Notes: a model not told the origin generated them from the letters alone. A DNA stretch of 64,000 nucleotides from Affinirhizobium lemnae (GCF_022968395.1 NZ_JALJQZ010000001.1:124001-188000); one strand, 5' to 3'. Positions 8,658 to 17,958 are shown, counted from the first letter of the stretch. Numbers and translations: made by a program.

Positions 8658-8693
8658 AGGGGCCGCCGGTCGTCAGAAAGGCGGCCCCTATCT
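8658..8693 (+). terminator. Rho-independent terminator after flagellin 3
   Basis: 10-bp stem AGGGGCCGCC (8658-8667) / GGCGGCCCCT (8680-8689) with a 12-base loop, followed by ATCTTC. The T run is weak, but the stem is strong and directly behind the gene. Confidence 0.8.
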
Positions 8694-8879
8694 TCACCCT
8701 CGCACAAGTTTGAATTCCTAAAGTTCCAAAAAATTCACGCTGATCCGATAAATTTGTCGGGACATGTTTGGCATGCAGTAGGGTATGGCGAAAATCATGG
8801 TGGCTAGCTTTCGACGACATGTGCCTTCGAGCGGTTCACCATGCGAAGGTCCGGCCTTTCGCAGTGCAGGAGAGGGACG

Positions 8880-9512
8880 ATGACGGCATCCCTGACGCGA
8901 TATCTGAAGGACTTTTCCACGCCTCCCGCGGCGCCGGTTCCGGTCGTCGCTTTTGAGCTCGATAATGATTTTCATTTCGAGCCGCCAGCGCCCGAACCCT
9001 CTGTCGATCTGGAGGCGGAACGGGCTGCTGCATTTGCGGAAGGGCGCGCCGAAGGCGAGGCGGCCAGCGATGCGCGCTGGGAAGCGGAACGCGAGCGGCT
9101 TGTGGCCGAGCATGAGGCGGCTCTGATTGAACTGCGCCATGAAATGGAAAGACAAACCGCTGAACGTCTTGCTGAAAGCCTCGAGCGCATGCGCGAGGAG
9201 GCTGCTGTCGCCCTGGAGACGGCGGTCACTGCAGTTCTTGCGCCAGTGATGGAAGATGCTGTTGCGCAAGCCATGGTGAGCGAACTCGCGCAGCAGGTCA
9301 TTGAGGTCCTGAAAAGCGAGGATGTCGCGAAACTGACGGTCCACGGTAGTCAGAGCCTGTTTGAAATGTTCACCAAAGCCTTGGGCGAGAATGCCCCGGA
9401 CATACGGCACGTCGAGACACCCGATCTCGATCTGTCCGTCGATATCAATGAGGCTGTCCTGGTCACCCGGCTTTCAGCCTGGGCCGGTAGCCTGAAGAAA
9501 GTGCTCGCATGA
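8880..9512 (+). CDS. FliH-like flagellar export/motility protein
   Basis: The 210-residue protein has no signal peptide. Its N-terminal third is acidic and Pro-rich ('[20 protein letters not shown]'). A long Ala/Glu/Arg coiled coil follows (about residues 45-115), containing a GxxxG-type step in '[20 protein letters not shown]', then a globular C-terminal part. GxxxG repeats with such a coiled coil are typical of FliH, the regulator of the FliI export ATPase. Rhizobial clusters often lack a named fliH. Start ATG 8880 has GGAGAGG at 8869-8875; an in-frame ATG at 8841 lacks a ribosome site. It overlaps motB by ATGA. The family assignment is inference from composition and context. Confidence 0.65.
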   Translation: MTASLTRYLKDFSTPPAAPVPVVAFELDNDFHFEPPAPEPSVDLEAERAAAFAEGRAEGEAASDARWEAERERLVAEHEAALIELRHEMERQTAERLAESLERMREEAAVALETAVTAVLAPVMEDAVAQAMVSELAQQVIEVLKSEDVAKLTVHGSQSLFEMFTKALGENAPDIRHVETPDLDLSVDINEAVLVTRLSAWAGSLKKVLA

Positions 9513-10813
9513 GCGAACAGAATCATCATCACGGCAAAAACGAAATCATCATCGTCAAGAAGCATGGCGGTGGGCACGACGGACATCACGGTGGTGCCTG
9601 GAAGATCGCCTATGCCGACTTCATGACAGCGATGATGGCGTTTTTCCTCGTGATGTGGCTGGTTAATGCTGCGAACGAAAAAACGACGGCATCTGTCGCC
9701 AGCTATTTCAACCCCATCAAGCTTTCGGACCAGACTCCGGCAAAGAAGGGCCTGGAAAAGCCGGTCGATGCCGCTGAAGGCGAGGAGAGCAAGGAGCGCT
9801 CCAAGGTCAAGGCCGATGCCGATAAGGTCGGGGCTGCCGCCGCAACAGGCGAAGATATGACACAGGCCTCGGGTGAAGAAGCCAATTTCTCGGAAGCGGA
9901 CTTCTTCCAGAATCCCTATTCCGTTCTGGCGGAAATCGCTCAGGAAGTGGGGCAGCAGGCCAATGTCAGCGCCAAGGGCGAGGGCGGTGCGAGTTCATCG
10001 GGTCCTGCAACCGGCGCAGACGGCGGGGAAGCCTATCGCGATCCGTTTGATCCCGACTTCTGGACCAAGCAGGTCGAAGTCACCCGTGCCGATGGACAGG
10101 CCAAGGCGCCGGCAGAAGTCAAGCCGGTCAATCCTTCCAACGAAACCATGCCGGAAATGCTGCCGCCGACGCCGCCTTCCGTGACGCAAACGCGCGGAGA
10201 ACCGCCGAAGAATCCGGCAAACGTCGCGCAGGCCGGTGCTCCGGCCGCTGATATGCAACTGGCATCCGTCGCTCTCCCGAGACCAAGACCAGACCCTGCA
10301 ACGGTGCAGGCGGATGCCGCGGCTGCGGCTGCGGCGGCAGCTGTCGAGGCGCGCAAGGCTGATGAACTGAAGCAGCAGATCGAAAGCCAGATTGCAGGCA
10401 TTTCGGGCAAGCTGGCCGAAGGTTTGATCGTGACGCCGGCTGAAGGTGGGCTTCTGATCACGATTTCCGATCAGCTCGATACGCCGATGTTCAATGTCGG
10501 TTCAGCCGTTCCTCGCAAGGAACTGGTGCTGGCCATGGAGAAGATCGGTGCAATTTTGAAGGATCGGAAGGGAAGCGTCGTCATTCGGGGACACACAGAC
10601 GGTCGTCCGTTCAAGTCAGGCGAAAACGACAACTGGCGGCTTTCCTCGCAGCGCGCCCACAGCGCCTATTTCATGCTCACCAAGGGCGGACTTGCCGAAG
10701 ATCGGGTGAAGCAGATCTCCGGCTATGCGGATCGGCGCCTTCAGGTTCCCGATAATCCGCTGGCTGATCAGAACCGGCGTATTGAAATTCTGCTTGAGGA
10801 CGGCAAAGCCTGA
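9509..10813 (+). CDS. motB: MotB, flagellar stator protein
   Basis: MotB anchors the stator to peptidoglycan and carries the proton-binding aspartate. The 434-residue product has a His-rich cytoplasmic start and one transmembrane helix (about residues 33-54, '[18 protein letters not shown]') with Asp37 in the position of the essential proton acceptor. An unusually long Ala/Pro/acidic linker of about 250 residues follows, then a C-terminal OmpA-like peptidoglycan-binding domain ('[15 protein letters not shown]', '[16 protein letters not shown]', '[13 protein letters not shown]'). The long linker fits rhizobial MotB, which works with the extra periplasmic protein MotC. TGATG overlap couples it to motC. 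motA is not in this window. Confidence 0.95.
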   Translation: MSEQNHHHGKNEIIIVKKHGGGHDGHHGGAWKIAYADFMTAMMAFFLVMWLVNAANEKTTASVASYFNPIKLSDQTPAKKGLEKPVDAAEGEESKERSKVKADADKVGAAAATGEDMTQASGEEANFSEADFFQNPYSVLAEIAQEVGQQANVSAKGEGGASSSGPATGADGGEAYRDPFDPDFWTKQVEVTRADGQAKAPAEVKPVNPSNETMPEMLPPTPPSVTQTRGEPPKNPANVAQAGAPAADMQLASVALPRPRPDPATVQADAAAAAAAAAVEARKADELKQQIESQIAGISGKLAEGLIVTPAEGGLLITISDQLDTPMFNVGSAVPRKELVLAMEKIGAILKDRKGSVVIRGHTDGRPFKSGENDNWRLSSQRAHSAYFMLTKGGLAEDRVKQISGYADRRLQVPDNPLADQNRRIEILLEDGKA

Positions 10814-12090
10814 TGAACTGGCGAGCGCGCCATGCCCTGTCTCTGCTCGCGGCAACCGCCATCGCTCTGGTTCTGCCGACGGAGAGCCGCGCCCAGCAAT
10901 CGCAAGAGACGCTGGAGCCCTACCAGATGCTGCGGTCCCTGCAATTCGTGCAGGACACGGTTGTGATGGGCGATCACTCGGCTGGCGCTATGCAGCGCTT
11001 CATGCTGTCCACTATCGACAAACGCTTGCGCACTGCCGATATGCGCGTCTTCGAAGATCCGAGGAATGTGGACGCAGCCCTGATCTACGCCATGAGCGGC
11101 GGCAATCCCTCAACCTTGGAACTGATCGTCTCGAAGGATACTGCTGGCAATTTCGACAACCGTGTCGCCAATGCGCTTCGCAAATACTTAAGCGGTCGCG
11201 GTACGATGGTTGCGGGTGGTCTTGCGAGCATGGTGCCGGAATACCGTGATCAGCGGATCGGCCCATACCTTGCACTGGTCGCGGGCAATGTAATCATTGC
11301 GACGGATCAGAAGAAGGCCCTTGAATTCTATGATACGGCGCGCCTGCTGGCGCCGGGAACCATTATTGAGGAAGCGGCTCTGCGCCGGTCCATCGCGGTG
11401 GCGGTCGAGCAGGGGCTCGTTGCGAAGGGCTTCAGCTATGCGCGCCAGTATGCGAGACGCTTCTCCCACTCTCCCTATGCCAGCCAGTTCGCGGATCTTT
11501 TTGTAACTCTGGTTTCTGCTCATTTCGGAGAGATTACCGCCGAGGATCTAGACGGAGCTCTGGAGGTCATGGCGGATGATCGGGCGCGAGAAATCTATCT
11601 AAGACTTGCGCGGCAGGCGACCATCGAAGGAAAGACCGAGCTTGCCAAACTTGCTGCAGATAAGGCTGCAGAACGCGGAAAATCGCTTTCCACCAACGGT
11701 TTGTCGGCCGCCAGCCTTTTCAGCAATGTAGCGCGCATGCCTGCCGGCAAGATGCAGGAGGCCGTCAAGGCCCTCGATCAAATTCCGGATAATGAACTCA
11801 GTGTAGAGGATCGCGCTCTGCGTGATGCCGCACGACGGGTTGCCGCCGAGGTTTTGAAGGCCCCCAACCTCGAAAGCCTCGGGCAAGACAAAGCAGAGAC
11901 AATCCCAAATCAGATTAGTGCAGAACAAACCTCTGCACTTCCTGCGCATGATGCGGCAGGAGCCACGGAGAAGGGAGTTCAATCTCCCGCCGGTGAGGCG
12001 AAAGCGCTCGACCCCGACTTCAAGACGTATGTCGACAAGAGTCGGTCCAAGCTGAGCGCTATCGATGAACTGCTGAAAAAGGACAAGTAG
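10813..12090 (+). CDS. motC: MotC, periplasmic motility protein
   Basis: The 425-residue rhizobial MotC binds the periplasmic part of MotB and controls stator activity. A signal peptide ends near 'ESRAQQ'. The mature part is mostly helical, with tandem helical-repeat character ('LEFYDTARLLAPGTIIEEAA', 'YARQYARRFSHSPYASQFAD'), and a charged, low-complexity tail. Its place between motB and motD, and the presence of motE upstream, support the call. The start overlaps the motB stop by one base. Confidence 0.9.
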   Translation: MNWRARHALSLLAATAIALVLPTESRAQQSQETLEPYQMLRSLQFVQDTVVMGDHSAGAMQRFMLSTIDKRLRTADMRVFEDPRNVDAALIYAMSGGNPSTLELIVSKDTAGNFDNRVANALRKYLSGRGTMVAGGLASMVPEYRDQRIGPYLALVAGNVIIATDQKKALEFYDTARLLAPGTIIEEAALRRSIAVAVEQGLVAKGFSYARQYARRFSHSPYASQFADLFVTLVSAHFGEITAEDLDGALEVMADDRAREIYLRLARQATIEGKTELAKLAADKAAERGKSLSTNGLSAASLFSNVARMPAGKMQEAVKALDQIPDNELSVEDRALRDAARRVAAEVLKAPNLESLGQDKAETIPNQISAEQTSALPAHDAAGATEKGVQSPAGEAKALDPDFKTYVDKSRSKLSAIDELLKKDK

Positions 12091-12094
12091 CGCG

Positions 12095-13576
12095 ATGATT
12101 ACGTCGGCCTTGAATTTGGGCGCGCCCGCCAGCGGCGCGGCGCCTCAGGACGCCGTGCAGGGACGCGGTGGAAAAGAAAAATCAGACGGCTTCGGCAATG
12201 CTCTCTCCAGCGTCTCTCAACGCGAATCGAGAGGGCAGGGCGAGGATCAGGAAAAGACCCTGCCATCTGTTGATCTGGAGGCTGATGCCGAGGTGCTGCC
12301 GCCAACACCAGTTCCGCGCGTTCGTATTGCAGATAACTCTGCCGCTTCGGCAGTGTTGCGCCTCGATCTCACAATCGCAGGCAAGCTGAGCGGGAAAGCA
12401 AACGCCGAGGTCAAGGCTGATGACGACCGCGAAATGGGTACCAAATCTTTGCAGATTGAGGACGAGCCAAAAACCCAGAAGCAGGACAAGGCCCAGAAGG
12501 CCGAGGTCAAGGCGCAGCACAAGAGCAACGATGACGATGTCTTGTCCGACAAGACTGAGATAACCGCCGACCATGAGCCCAGCGTACAGAAGACGGATGT
12601 CGAGAAGGTCGATCCGAAGACGATTGCTACAGATGCAAATTCCGTATTGTCGCTTCTTTCGGGCTCAGTTGAAGTGGCAGCGGTTGCTCATTCAAGCGCC
12701 AAGATCACCAGCGGCAAGGCATCTGGATCCGGCGATTCCAATGACGGGAACCGCGATGTTGCACCTGTCCAGAAACAGGGCGCCACTGGCGATACTCTGA
12801 TGACAACCGAACTCGATGTGCCGGTTGAACTGCCGGAGACTGGCGCTGGAGGCGGTGAAAGGACCTTCCGGTTTGCGGGTCCGCGCGGGAGCAGCATGGA
12901 CATGATCATCAGCACGGGTGCCGATGGAAAGACGACCTTTGAGACCGGACGCAGCGGTAATGGCGGTGCCGAACAGGTCACGGTGCTCGATGCACGCCGA
13001 TTCTTGGGCTTTGGTACGTCACAGAACGCAACGGCCCTGACGACAGCTATCGCGCAGGATCAGGACTGGGCAGCCGCTATGCATCCCAGTTCCGCTTTGT
13101 CGAATGCCGCTGCCCAAAGCAGCACCGGAAACGTCGTCAATACGCTTAAATTGCAGATGACCCCCATTGATCTCGGCTCCGTTACGGCCACCTTGAAGCT
13201 CGTTGGGGAGCAATTGAGCGTTCACCTGACTGTCGAGACGAGGGCGGCCCATAGTCAGCTGACAAGCGATAGCAGTGGCATTCTGGACGCTCTGCGCTCG
13301 CAAGGCTTCGCGGTTGATCAGGTGACGGTGACGATCACGCCGACGGCACAATCGGATAATTCGCAGCAGTCCAATGACGCCGGACAGCGTGGTGCCATGG
13401 CCGGGCAACAGGGCAATGGTAGCGCAGGGCAGGGACAGGGGCAGGGGCAGGGACAGCAATCTGGACGAGCCGGAGTGCCCTTCATGACAGGAAATGATGA
13501 CTATGAAACAGCCGCAGATCCGCGCTCTGGCGCTGCTTCTGGGCGCGATGTTCGCGCTGGCGATATCTATCTCTGA
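12095..13576 (+). CDS. motD: MotD / FliK, hook-length control protein
   Basis: The rhizobial motD product is the hook-length control protein FliK. The 493-residue protein has a long, polar, low-complexity N-terminal region (about 1-300) that would act as the molecular ruler. The conserved C-terminal hook domain ('LKLQMTPIDLGSVTATLKL', 'LTVETRAAHSQLTSDS', 'LRSQGFAVDQVTVTITP') switches the export specificity. A Gly-Gln repeat (13427-13456) and a Gln/Gly-rich tail follow. The last 83 bases overlap, in another frame, the start of the lytic transglycosylase gene. Confidence 0.9.
   Translation: MITSALNLGAPASGAAPQDAVQGRGGKEKSDGFGNALSSVSQRESRGQGEDQEKTLPSVDLEADAEVLPPTPVPRVRIADNSAASAVLRLDLTIAGKLSGKANAEVKADDDREMGTKSLQIEDEPKTQKQDKAQKAEVKAQHKSNDDDVLSDKTEITADHEPSVQKTDVEKVDPKTIATDANSVLSLLSGSVEVAAVAHSSAKITSGKASGSGDSNDGNRDVAPVQKQGATGDTLMTTELDVPVELPETGAGGGERTFRFAGPRGSSMDMIISTGADGKTTFETGRSGNGGAEQVTVLDARRFLGFGTSQNATALTTAIAQDQDWAAAMHPSSALSNAAAQSSTGNVVNTLKLQMTPIDLGSVTATLKLVGEQLSVHLTVETRAAHSQLTSDSSGILDALRSQGFAVDQVTVTITPTAQSDNSQQSNDAGQRGAMAGQQGNGSAGQGQGQGQGQQSGRAGVPFMTGNDDYETAADPRSGAASGRDVRAGDIYL
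13427..13456 (+). repeat. GGR-CAG hexanucleotide repeat in motD
   Basis: Five consecutive Gly-Gln codon pairs (GGG/GGA-CAG). The G runs GGG, GGG, GGGG, GGGG and GGG, separated by two or three bases, also fit an intramolecular G-quadruplex pattern on the coding strand. Confidence 0.85.
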
Positions 13577-14081
13577 TGCCGCTGCCGTGGCGCCTGGCGC
13601 CTGTGAGAAGGAAATCCAATCGGCTGCAGCAAAGTACCAGATCCCTGAAGGTATACTTTATTCGGTCGGTCTGACGGAGACCGGTCGCAAGGGCAGCCTT
13701 TATCCCTGGGCGCTCAATATCGAGGGCAAAGCCTACTTCCCGGAGACCCCGATGGCCGCAATGCAGGTCTTCGAAACGGCTCGCCGGGAGGGCAGACAAC
13801 TTATCGATATGGGTTGCATGCAGATCAATCACCACTTCCATGGCGAGAATTTTTCGTCTCCCCAGGAGATGCTGGACCCGCGACGGAACGTCGAATACGC
13901 CGCGAAGTTTCTCCGCAACCTCCACGACCGCCACGAAACATGGACGATGGCGGTAGCCAGATACCATGCAGGACCGAACAACGACCCGGCACAAAAGCGG
14001 TACGTCTGCCGCGTGATTGCGAATCTTGTCGCAACGGGTTACGGCAAGTGGACACCGGGAGCTGCAAATTTTTGTCAGTGA
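13494..14081 (+). CDS. Flagellar lytic transglycosylase (SLT family)
   Basis: This is a periplasmic muramidase-like enzyme expected to open the peptidoglycan for rod passage. The 195-residue product has a signal peptide (ends near 'SDAAA') and an SLT/lysozyme-like domain: 'YSVGLTETG' with Glu62 as catalytic residue, 'MGCMQINHHFHG', 'RRNVEYAAKFLRNLH' and 'WTMAVARYHAG'. Family rod-digesting function in alphaproteobacteria, where FlgJ lacks its own muramidase domain, is consistent with the short FlgJ at 24544. Starts at 13494, 13497 or 13503 are all possible; AGGAA at 13488-13492 fits the later ones best. The start lies inside motD. Confidence 0.87.
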   Translation: MMTMKQPQIRALALLLGAMFALAISISDAAAVAPGACEKEIQSAAAKYQIPEGILYSVGLTETGRKGSLYPWALNIEGKAYFPETPMAAMQVFETARREGRQLIDMGCMQINHHFHGENFSSPQEMLDPRRNVEYAAKFLRNLHDRHETWTMAVARYHAGPNNDPAQKRYVCRVIANLVATGYGKWTPGAANFCQ

Positions 14082-14104
14082 ATACAACCATAAATTGGTT
14101 GTAT
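14082..14104. promoter_or_regulatory. AT-rich inverted repeat upstream of ftcR
   Basis: ATACAACCA (14082-14090) and TGGTTGTAT (14096-14104), a perfect 9-bp inverted repeat around TAAAT, directly after the transglycosylase stop. There is no T run, so it is either a weak terminator or an operator-like site. The rest of the 283-base interval to ftcR is AT-rich and should contain the ftcR promoter. Confidence 0.5.
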
Positions 14105-14364
14105 GGCAACGTCGAATAGTGGGTGATCGCAGATAGACTGATTTGGCGAAAAAGTGGCAAGAAAAGATCAGTTTTACGTTACGTTAACTTTTCCACTCAT
14201 TTTTTGTGGGGAAAAATTGTCGCACCCACTAGATATAGAGCAAATCAGGAGCCGACCCTTAATCAACTATTAAAATCTATGGTTAATTTTGCGTAGTTGT
14301 TCATGAAGCCGCCGATTCGTACCCATAGATCATCGAGGCACCACACTGATTCGGAGGCGGACGA

Positions 14365-15036
14365 ATGATCGTAGTGGTTGATGAGCGTGAGCTCGTGAAA
14401 GAGGGTTACACCTCATTGTTTGGGCGTGAGGGAGTACCCTCAACAGGGTTTGATCCCAGAGAGTTTGGCGAGTGGGTATCGACTGCGGCCGATACGGATA
14501 TCGCAGCGGTTGAAGCGTTTCTGATCGGTCAGACCGAGCATGCGCTGGAACTGCCGCGTGCAATCCGGGATCGTACCGCAGCACCAGTGATTGCTGTGAG
14601 TGATCAGCCTTCGCTGGAAGCAACGCTGGCATTGTTCGACAGCGGCGTCGACGATGTCGTGCGCAAGCCGGTTCATCCCCGGGAAATCCTGGCACGTGCG
14701 GCGGCAATCCGCCGTCGTGTGAAGGCATTGACGAACTACACCGATATCGGACCGATCCGCGTTTTCGACGATGGTCGCGATCCGGAAATCCAGGGCGAGA
14801 TCTTCCCCCTGCCGCGGCGTGAGCGTCGCATTCTCGAATATCTAGTCGCAAACCGCGGACGTCGCGTGTCGAAGACCCAGATCTTCAACGCCATCTACGG
14901 CATCTTCGACGAGGAAGTCGAAGAGAACGTCGTCGAAAGCCATATCAGCAAGCTGCGCAAGAAGCTGCGCAAGAAGCTCGGCTTCGACCCGATCGATAGC
15001 AAGCGTTTCCTTGGCTATTGCATCGACTGGAGCTGA
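14365..15036 (+). CDS. ftcR: FtcR/Rem, OmpR-type master activator of flagellar genes
   Basis: The 223-residue protein has an N-terminal receiver-like domain (1 to about 105) and a C-terminal winged-helix DNA-binding domain ('[20 protein letters not shown]', '[19 protein letters not shown]', '[11 protein letters not shown]'). Its location between the mot genes and flgE is that of rem in Sinorhizobium and ftcR in Brucella, which activate class II/III flagellar genes. In the receiver the expected phospho-acceptor Asp appears to be Glu50 ('[10 protein letters not shown]'), while the Lys of 'VRKPVHP' is kept. This points to control by amount rather than phosphorylation. Own upstream region and own terminator make it monocistronic. 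Confidence 0.92.
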   Translation: MIVVVDERELVKEGYTSLFGREGVPSTGFDPREFGEWVSTAADTDIAAVEAFLIGQTEHALELPRAIRDRTAAPVIAVSDQPSLEATLALFDSGVDDVVRKPVHPREILARAAAIRRRVKALTNYTDIGPIRVFDDGRDPEIQGEIFPLPRRERRILEYLVANRGRRVSKTQIFNAIYGIFDEEVEENVVESHISKLRKKLRKKLGFDPIDSKRFLGYCIDWS

Positions 15037-15088
15037 TTGAGCTTTCCCGAAAATAGACAGTGATTCACTTGGCATTAGCCGAGTTTAG

Positions 15089-15127
15089 CCCCGGAAATCG
15101 ACAGCGATTTCCGGGGTTTGTATTTTG
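15089..15127 (+). terminator. Rho-independent terminator after ftcR
   Basis: Perfect 12-bp stem CCCCGGAAATCG (15089-15100) / CGATTTCCGGGG (15105-15116) with loop ACAG and a T-rich tail. It separates ftcR from the flgE operon, whose promoter must lie in 15128-15245. Confidence 0.92.
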
Positions 15128-15259
15128 TATCTGCCTGTAGCGCTCTCGGTCTGACTTTGCTTCAGGATGTTCGGAATGGCTGATGAACAGCCGAAACAGC
15201 CAGCTTCACGCAAGGCCCGTCATCTAGTGTTGCTACCACAGGCAGAACGAGGAATTGAT

Positions 15260-16480
15260 ATGAGCCTTTACGGAACCATGCGGACCGGCGTGTCCGGAAT
15301 GAATGCCCAGGCAAATCGTCTCAGCACGGTGGGCGATAACATCGCAAACGCCAGCACGGCCGGTTACAAGAAATCGTCGACCCAGTTTTCGTCGATGATC
15401 CTGCCGTCTTCCGAAGGCTCCTACAATTCCGGCGGCGTCAACACCACGGTCCGCTATTCCATCAACGATCAGGGCGCCTTCAGCTACACGACCTCTTCAA
15501 CCGATCTGGCTATCGATGGCGATGGTTTCTTCATCGTCGCTGGAGCCGATGGCACCGATTACCTGACACGCGCAGGGAATTTCGAAGTGCAGGAAAACGG
15601 CACGCTGCAGAACTCGGCTGGCTTCACCCTGATGGGCTATCCTTACAAGGCAAATGAGGATCCCACGATCGTCATCAATGGTTTCGAAGGTCTGACGGAA
15701 ATCAACGTCACATCCGGTGGGATGACGGCAACGCCTTCAACGGAAGGTCTCGTGGCAGGCAACCTGCCAGCCAAGGAAGCAATCGGATACAAAAAGTCCT
15801 CTTCGCTTGTCGCCTATGACTCGCAGGGCAACGGTCGACTGCTGAACCTGACCTACGAAAAGACGAACGACAACGAGTGGGAATTGTCAGTCGACTTTAC
15901 CGATTCCGGGACGCCGCCAGTCACCACCAACCTGTCGACCACAACACTCACATTCGACGCAAAGGGCAAATTGACCGCGCCAACGGCGCCGATCACCACT
16001 ACCGCCATTCCATCCACCAGCCTCGGCGGTGCTGAACTGGGTGCGCTGGACATCGACCTCTCAAAACTATCTCAGTTGGGCGCCGCATACTCCATTACCG
16101 GTAACATCAACGGTCAGGGTGCAAGCGCCGTCGACAAGGTCGAGATCAGCAAGGATGGCGTCGTTTCCATTCTCTACAAGAACGGCCAATCGGTTCCGAC
16201 CTATCGTATCGCGATGGCCAACGTGCAGAGCCCCAACAACCTTCGGCCTCTTGCTGGCAATGTCTACTCTCAGAGCAATGACTCCGGCGTGGTCGTCATG
16301 GGCTATGCGGGTTCTGTCGGCTACGGCAACATTCTGTCCGGCGCGCTGGAAGATTCCAACGTCGATATTGCCGAAGAGCTGACCACGATGATCGAATCGC
16401 AGCGCAGTTACACGGCCAATTCGAAGGTCTTCCAGACCGGCTCCGAACTTCTCGACGTACTCGTGAACCTGAAGCGCTAA
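15260..16480 (+). CDS. flgE: FlgE, flagellar hook protein
   Basis: Structural subunit of the hook, 406 residues. The N-terminal axial motif 'SLYGTMRTGVSGMNAQANRL' and 'VGDNIANASTAGYK', the central 'LAIDGDGFFIVAGADGTDYL' and the C-terminal 'DSNVDIAEELTTMIESQRSY' are all diagnostic. GAGGA at 15249-15253 supports ATG 15260; an in-frame ATG 93 bases upstream would add a non-conserved extension. It is the first gene of flgE-flgK-flgL-flaF-flbT-flgD. Confidence 0.96.
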   Translation: MSLYGTMRTGVSGMNAQANRLSTVGDNIANASTAGYKKSSTQFSSMILPSSEGSYNSGGVNTTVRYSINDQGAFSYTTSSTDLAIDGDGFFIVAGADGTDYLTRAGNFEVQENGTLQNSAGFTLMGYPYKANEDPTIVINGFEGLTEINVTSGGMTATPSTEGLVAGNLPAKEAIGYKKSSSLVAYDSQGNGRLLNLTYEKTNDNEWELSVDFTDSGTPPVTTNLSTTTLTFDAKGKLTAPTAPITTTAIPSTSLGGAELGALDIDLSKLSQLGAAYSITGNINGQGASAVDKVEISKDGVVSILYKNGQSVPTYRIAMANVQSPNNLRPLAGNVYSQSNDSGVVVMGYAGSVGYGNILSGALEDSNVDIAEELTTMIESQRSYTANSKVFQTGSELLDVLVNLKR

Positions 16481-16509
16481 CGCCAGGGCTCTCGCTGGAG
16501 TAATGTGAC

Positions 16510-17955
16510 ATGACGCTTTCCACCGCACTGAATACAGCCCAGGCCATATTCAACAATACCTCGAAGCAGACACAGGTCGTTTCGTCGAATATCGCCAACG
16601 GTCAGAACGCGAACTATGTTCGCCGTTCCGCCTCGTTGACTACGGCTGGCAACGGTGCGCTGGTTGCGTCTGTCGACAGAGCCCAGAACAATTCGCTGCT
16701 TCGGCAGACCATCACGGCAACCTCCGTTTCCACCGGCCAGTCCACCCTTCTGACCGGTCTGCAGGAAATGCGCGACCTGATGGGCAACAACGAGTATGAC
16801 AACTCGCCGAGCCGGCGGCTTCAAAACCTCTTCGACCAACTGGGCTCCTATGCTGCCTCGCCGACGTCCACCACGCTCGGATCGACCGTCGTGTCGAACG
16901 CGCAGGATCTGGTTGATACGCTAAACAATATCTCCGCTGGCGTTCAGGGCATTCGAACCCGCGCCGACGCAGAAATCCAGAGCCAGGTCGACAAGCTGAA
17001 TGGCCTGCTATCCCAGTTCGAAGCAGCCAACAATCAGGTTGTCGGCGCGAAGATCACGGGATCGGATGCCAACAACGCGCTGGATAGTCGCGAAACGATC
17101 CTGAAGCAGATTTCCAGCATCGTGGGTGTCTCGACCGTCGTTCGCGACAATGGCGATATGGCCATCTACACTTCTGAGGGCACCACGCTTTTCGAAACGA
17201 TTCCGCGCACGGTATCGTTCAACTCGACCAATGCCTACGCGGCGAATGTCACCGGCAACCCGATCTACATCGATGGCGTTGCAATCACGGCAGGAGAGGG
17301 CGGAGACACCAGCGCATCCGGTTCGCTCCAGGCACTTCTGCAGATCCGTGACGAGATCGCGCCGAAATTCCAGAGCCAGCTCGACGAAGTCGCACGCACC
17401 CTGATCGTGTCCTTTGCCGAAACCGGTCCTTCCGGAGCGCTGCCGCCTCTTGCGGGTCTCTTTACCAACGGCGTGGATGATGCGGTCGATGCGACCGGCA
17501 CCGTCATTCCCGGTCTTGCCGCATCCATCAAGGTCAATCCCTTGGCGAAAGGCAATCCGACCATGATCCGCGATGGCGGGTTCAATGGCGCTGCCTATGT
17601 CGTCAACACGGGCGGCTCAGGCTACTCGAAGCTGCTCGACAGCTATACGCAGGCGATGAAGACGACCCGCAGCTTCGACCAGGCGACGGAGGTGAAGGGC
17701 ACCCTGAGCCTAATGACCTACTCGTCGGCTTCGACGTCCTGGCTGGAAGCGATCCGTAGCACGGCCACCGCTGCAAACGAAACCAAGACGGCCATGGAGG
17801 CGCGTGCTTCGGAAGCCTACACAAGCGAAACCGGCGTCAGCCTCGACGAGGAGCTCTCGCTGCTTCTCGATATCGAGCAGTCCTACAAGGCGGCGACCAA
17901 GCTGGTCAGCACCATCGATGAAATGATGGCAGCCTTACTACAAGCGGCAGGATAA
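16510..17955 (+). CDS. flgK: FlgK, hook-filament junction protein 1
   Basis: FlgK is the first junction protein between hook and filament. The 481-residue product begins with the axial-protein helix ('STALNTAQAIFNNTSKQTQ', 'VVSSNIANGQNANYVRR') and ends with 'GVSLDEELSLLLDIEQSYKA', 'TKLVSTIDEMMAALLQ', the standard FlgK C terminus. It is separated from flgE by 29 bases and from flgL by three, which suggests co-transcription. Confidence 0.95.
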   Translation: MTLSTALNTAQAIFNNTSKQTQVVSSNIANGQNANYVRRSASLTTAGNGALVASVDRAQNNSLLRQTITATSVSTGQSTLLTGLQEMRDLMGNNEYDNSPSRRLQNLFDQLGSYAASPTSTTLGSTVVSNAQDLVDTLNNISAGVQGIRTRADAEIQSQVDKLNGLLSQFEAANNQVVGAKITGSDANNALDSRETILKQISSIVGVSTVVRDNGDMAIYTSEGTTLFETIPRTVSFNSTNAYAANVTGNPIYIDGVAITAGEGGDTSASGSLQALLQIRDEIAPKFQSQLDEVARTLIVSFAETGPSGALPPLAGLFTNGVDDAVDATGTVIPGLAASIKVNPLAKGNPTMIRDGGFNGAAYVVNTGGSGYSKLLDSYTQAMKTTRSFDQATEVKGTLSLMTYSSASTSWLEAIRSTATAANETKTAMEARASEAYTSETGVSLDEELSLLLDIEQSYKAATKLVSTIDEMMAALLQAAG

Positions 17956-17958
17956 GAC

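Noticed and set aside
6150-8693. Inverted repeats behind the flagellin genes as possible mobile-element ends
   Set aside because: Each is a simple hairpin of different sequence right behind a stop codon; they are terminators.
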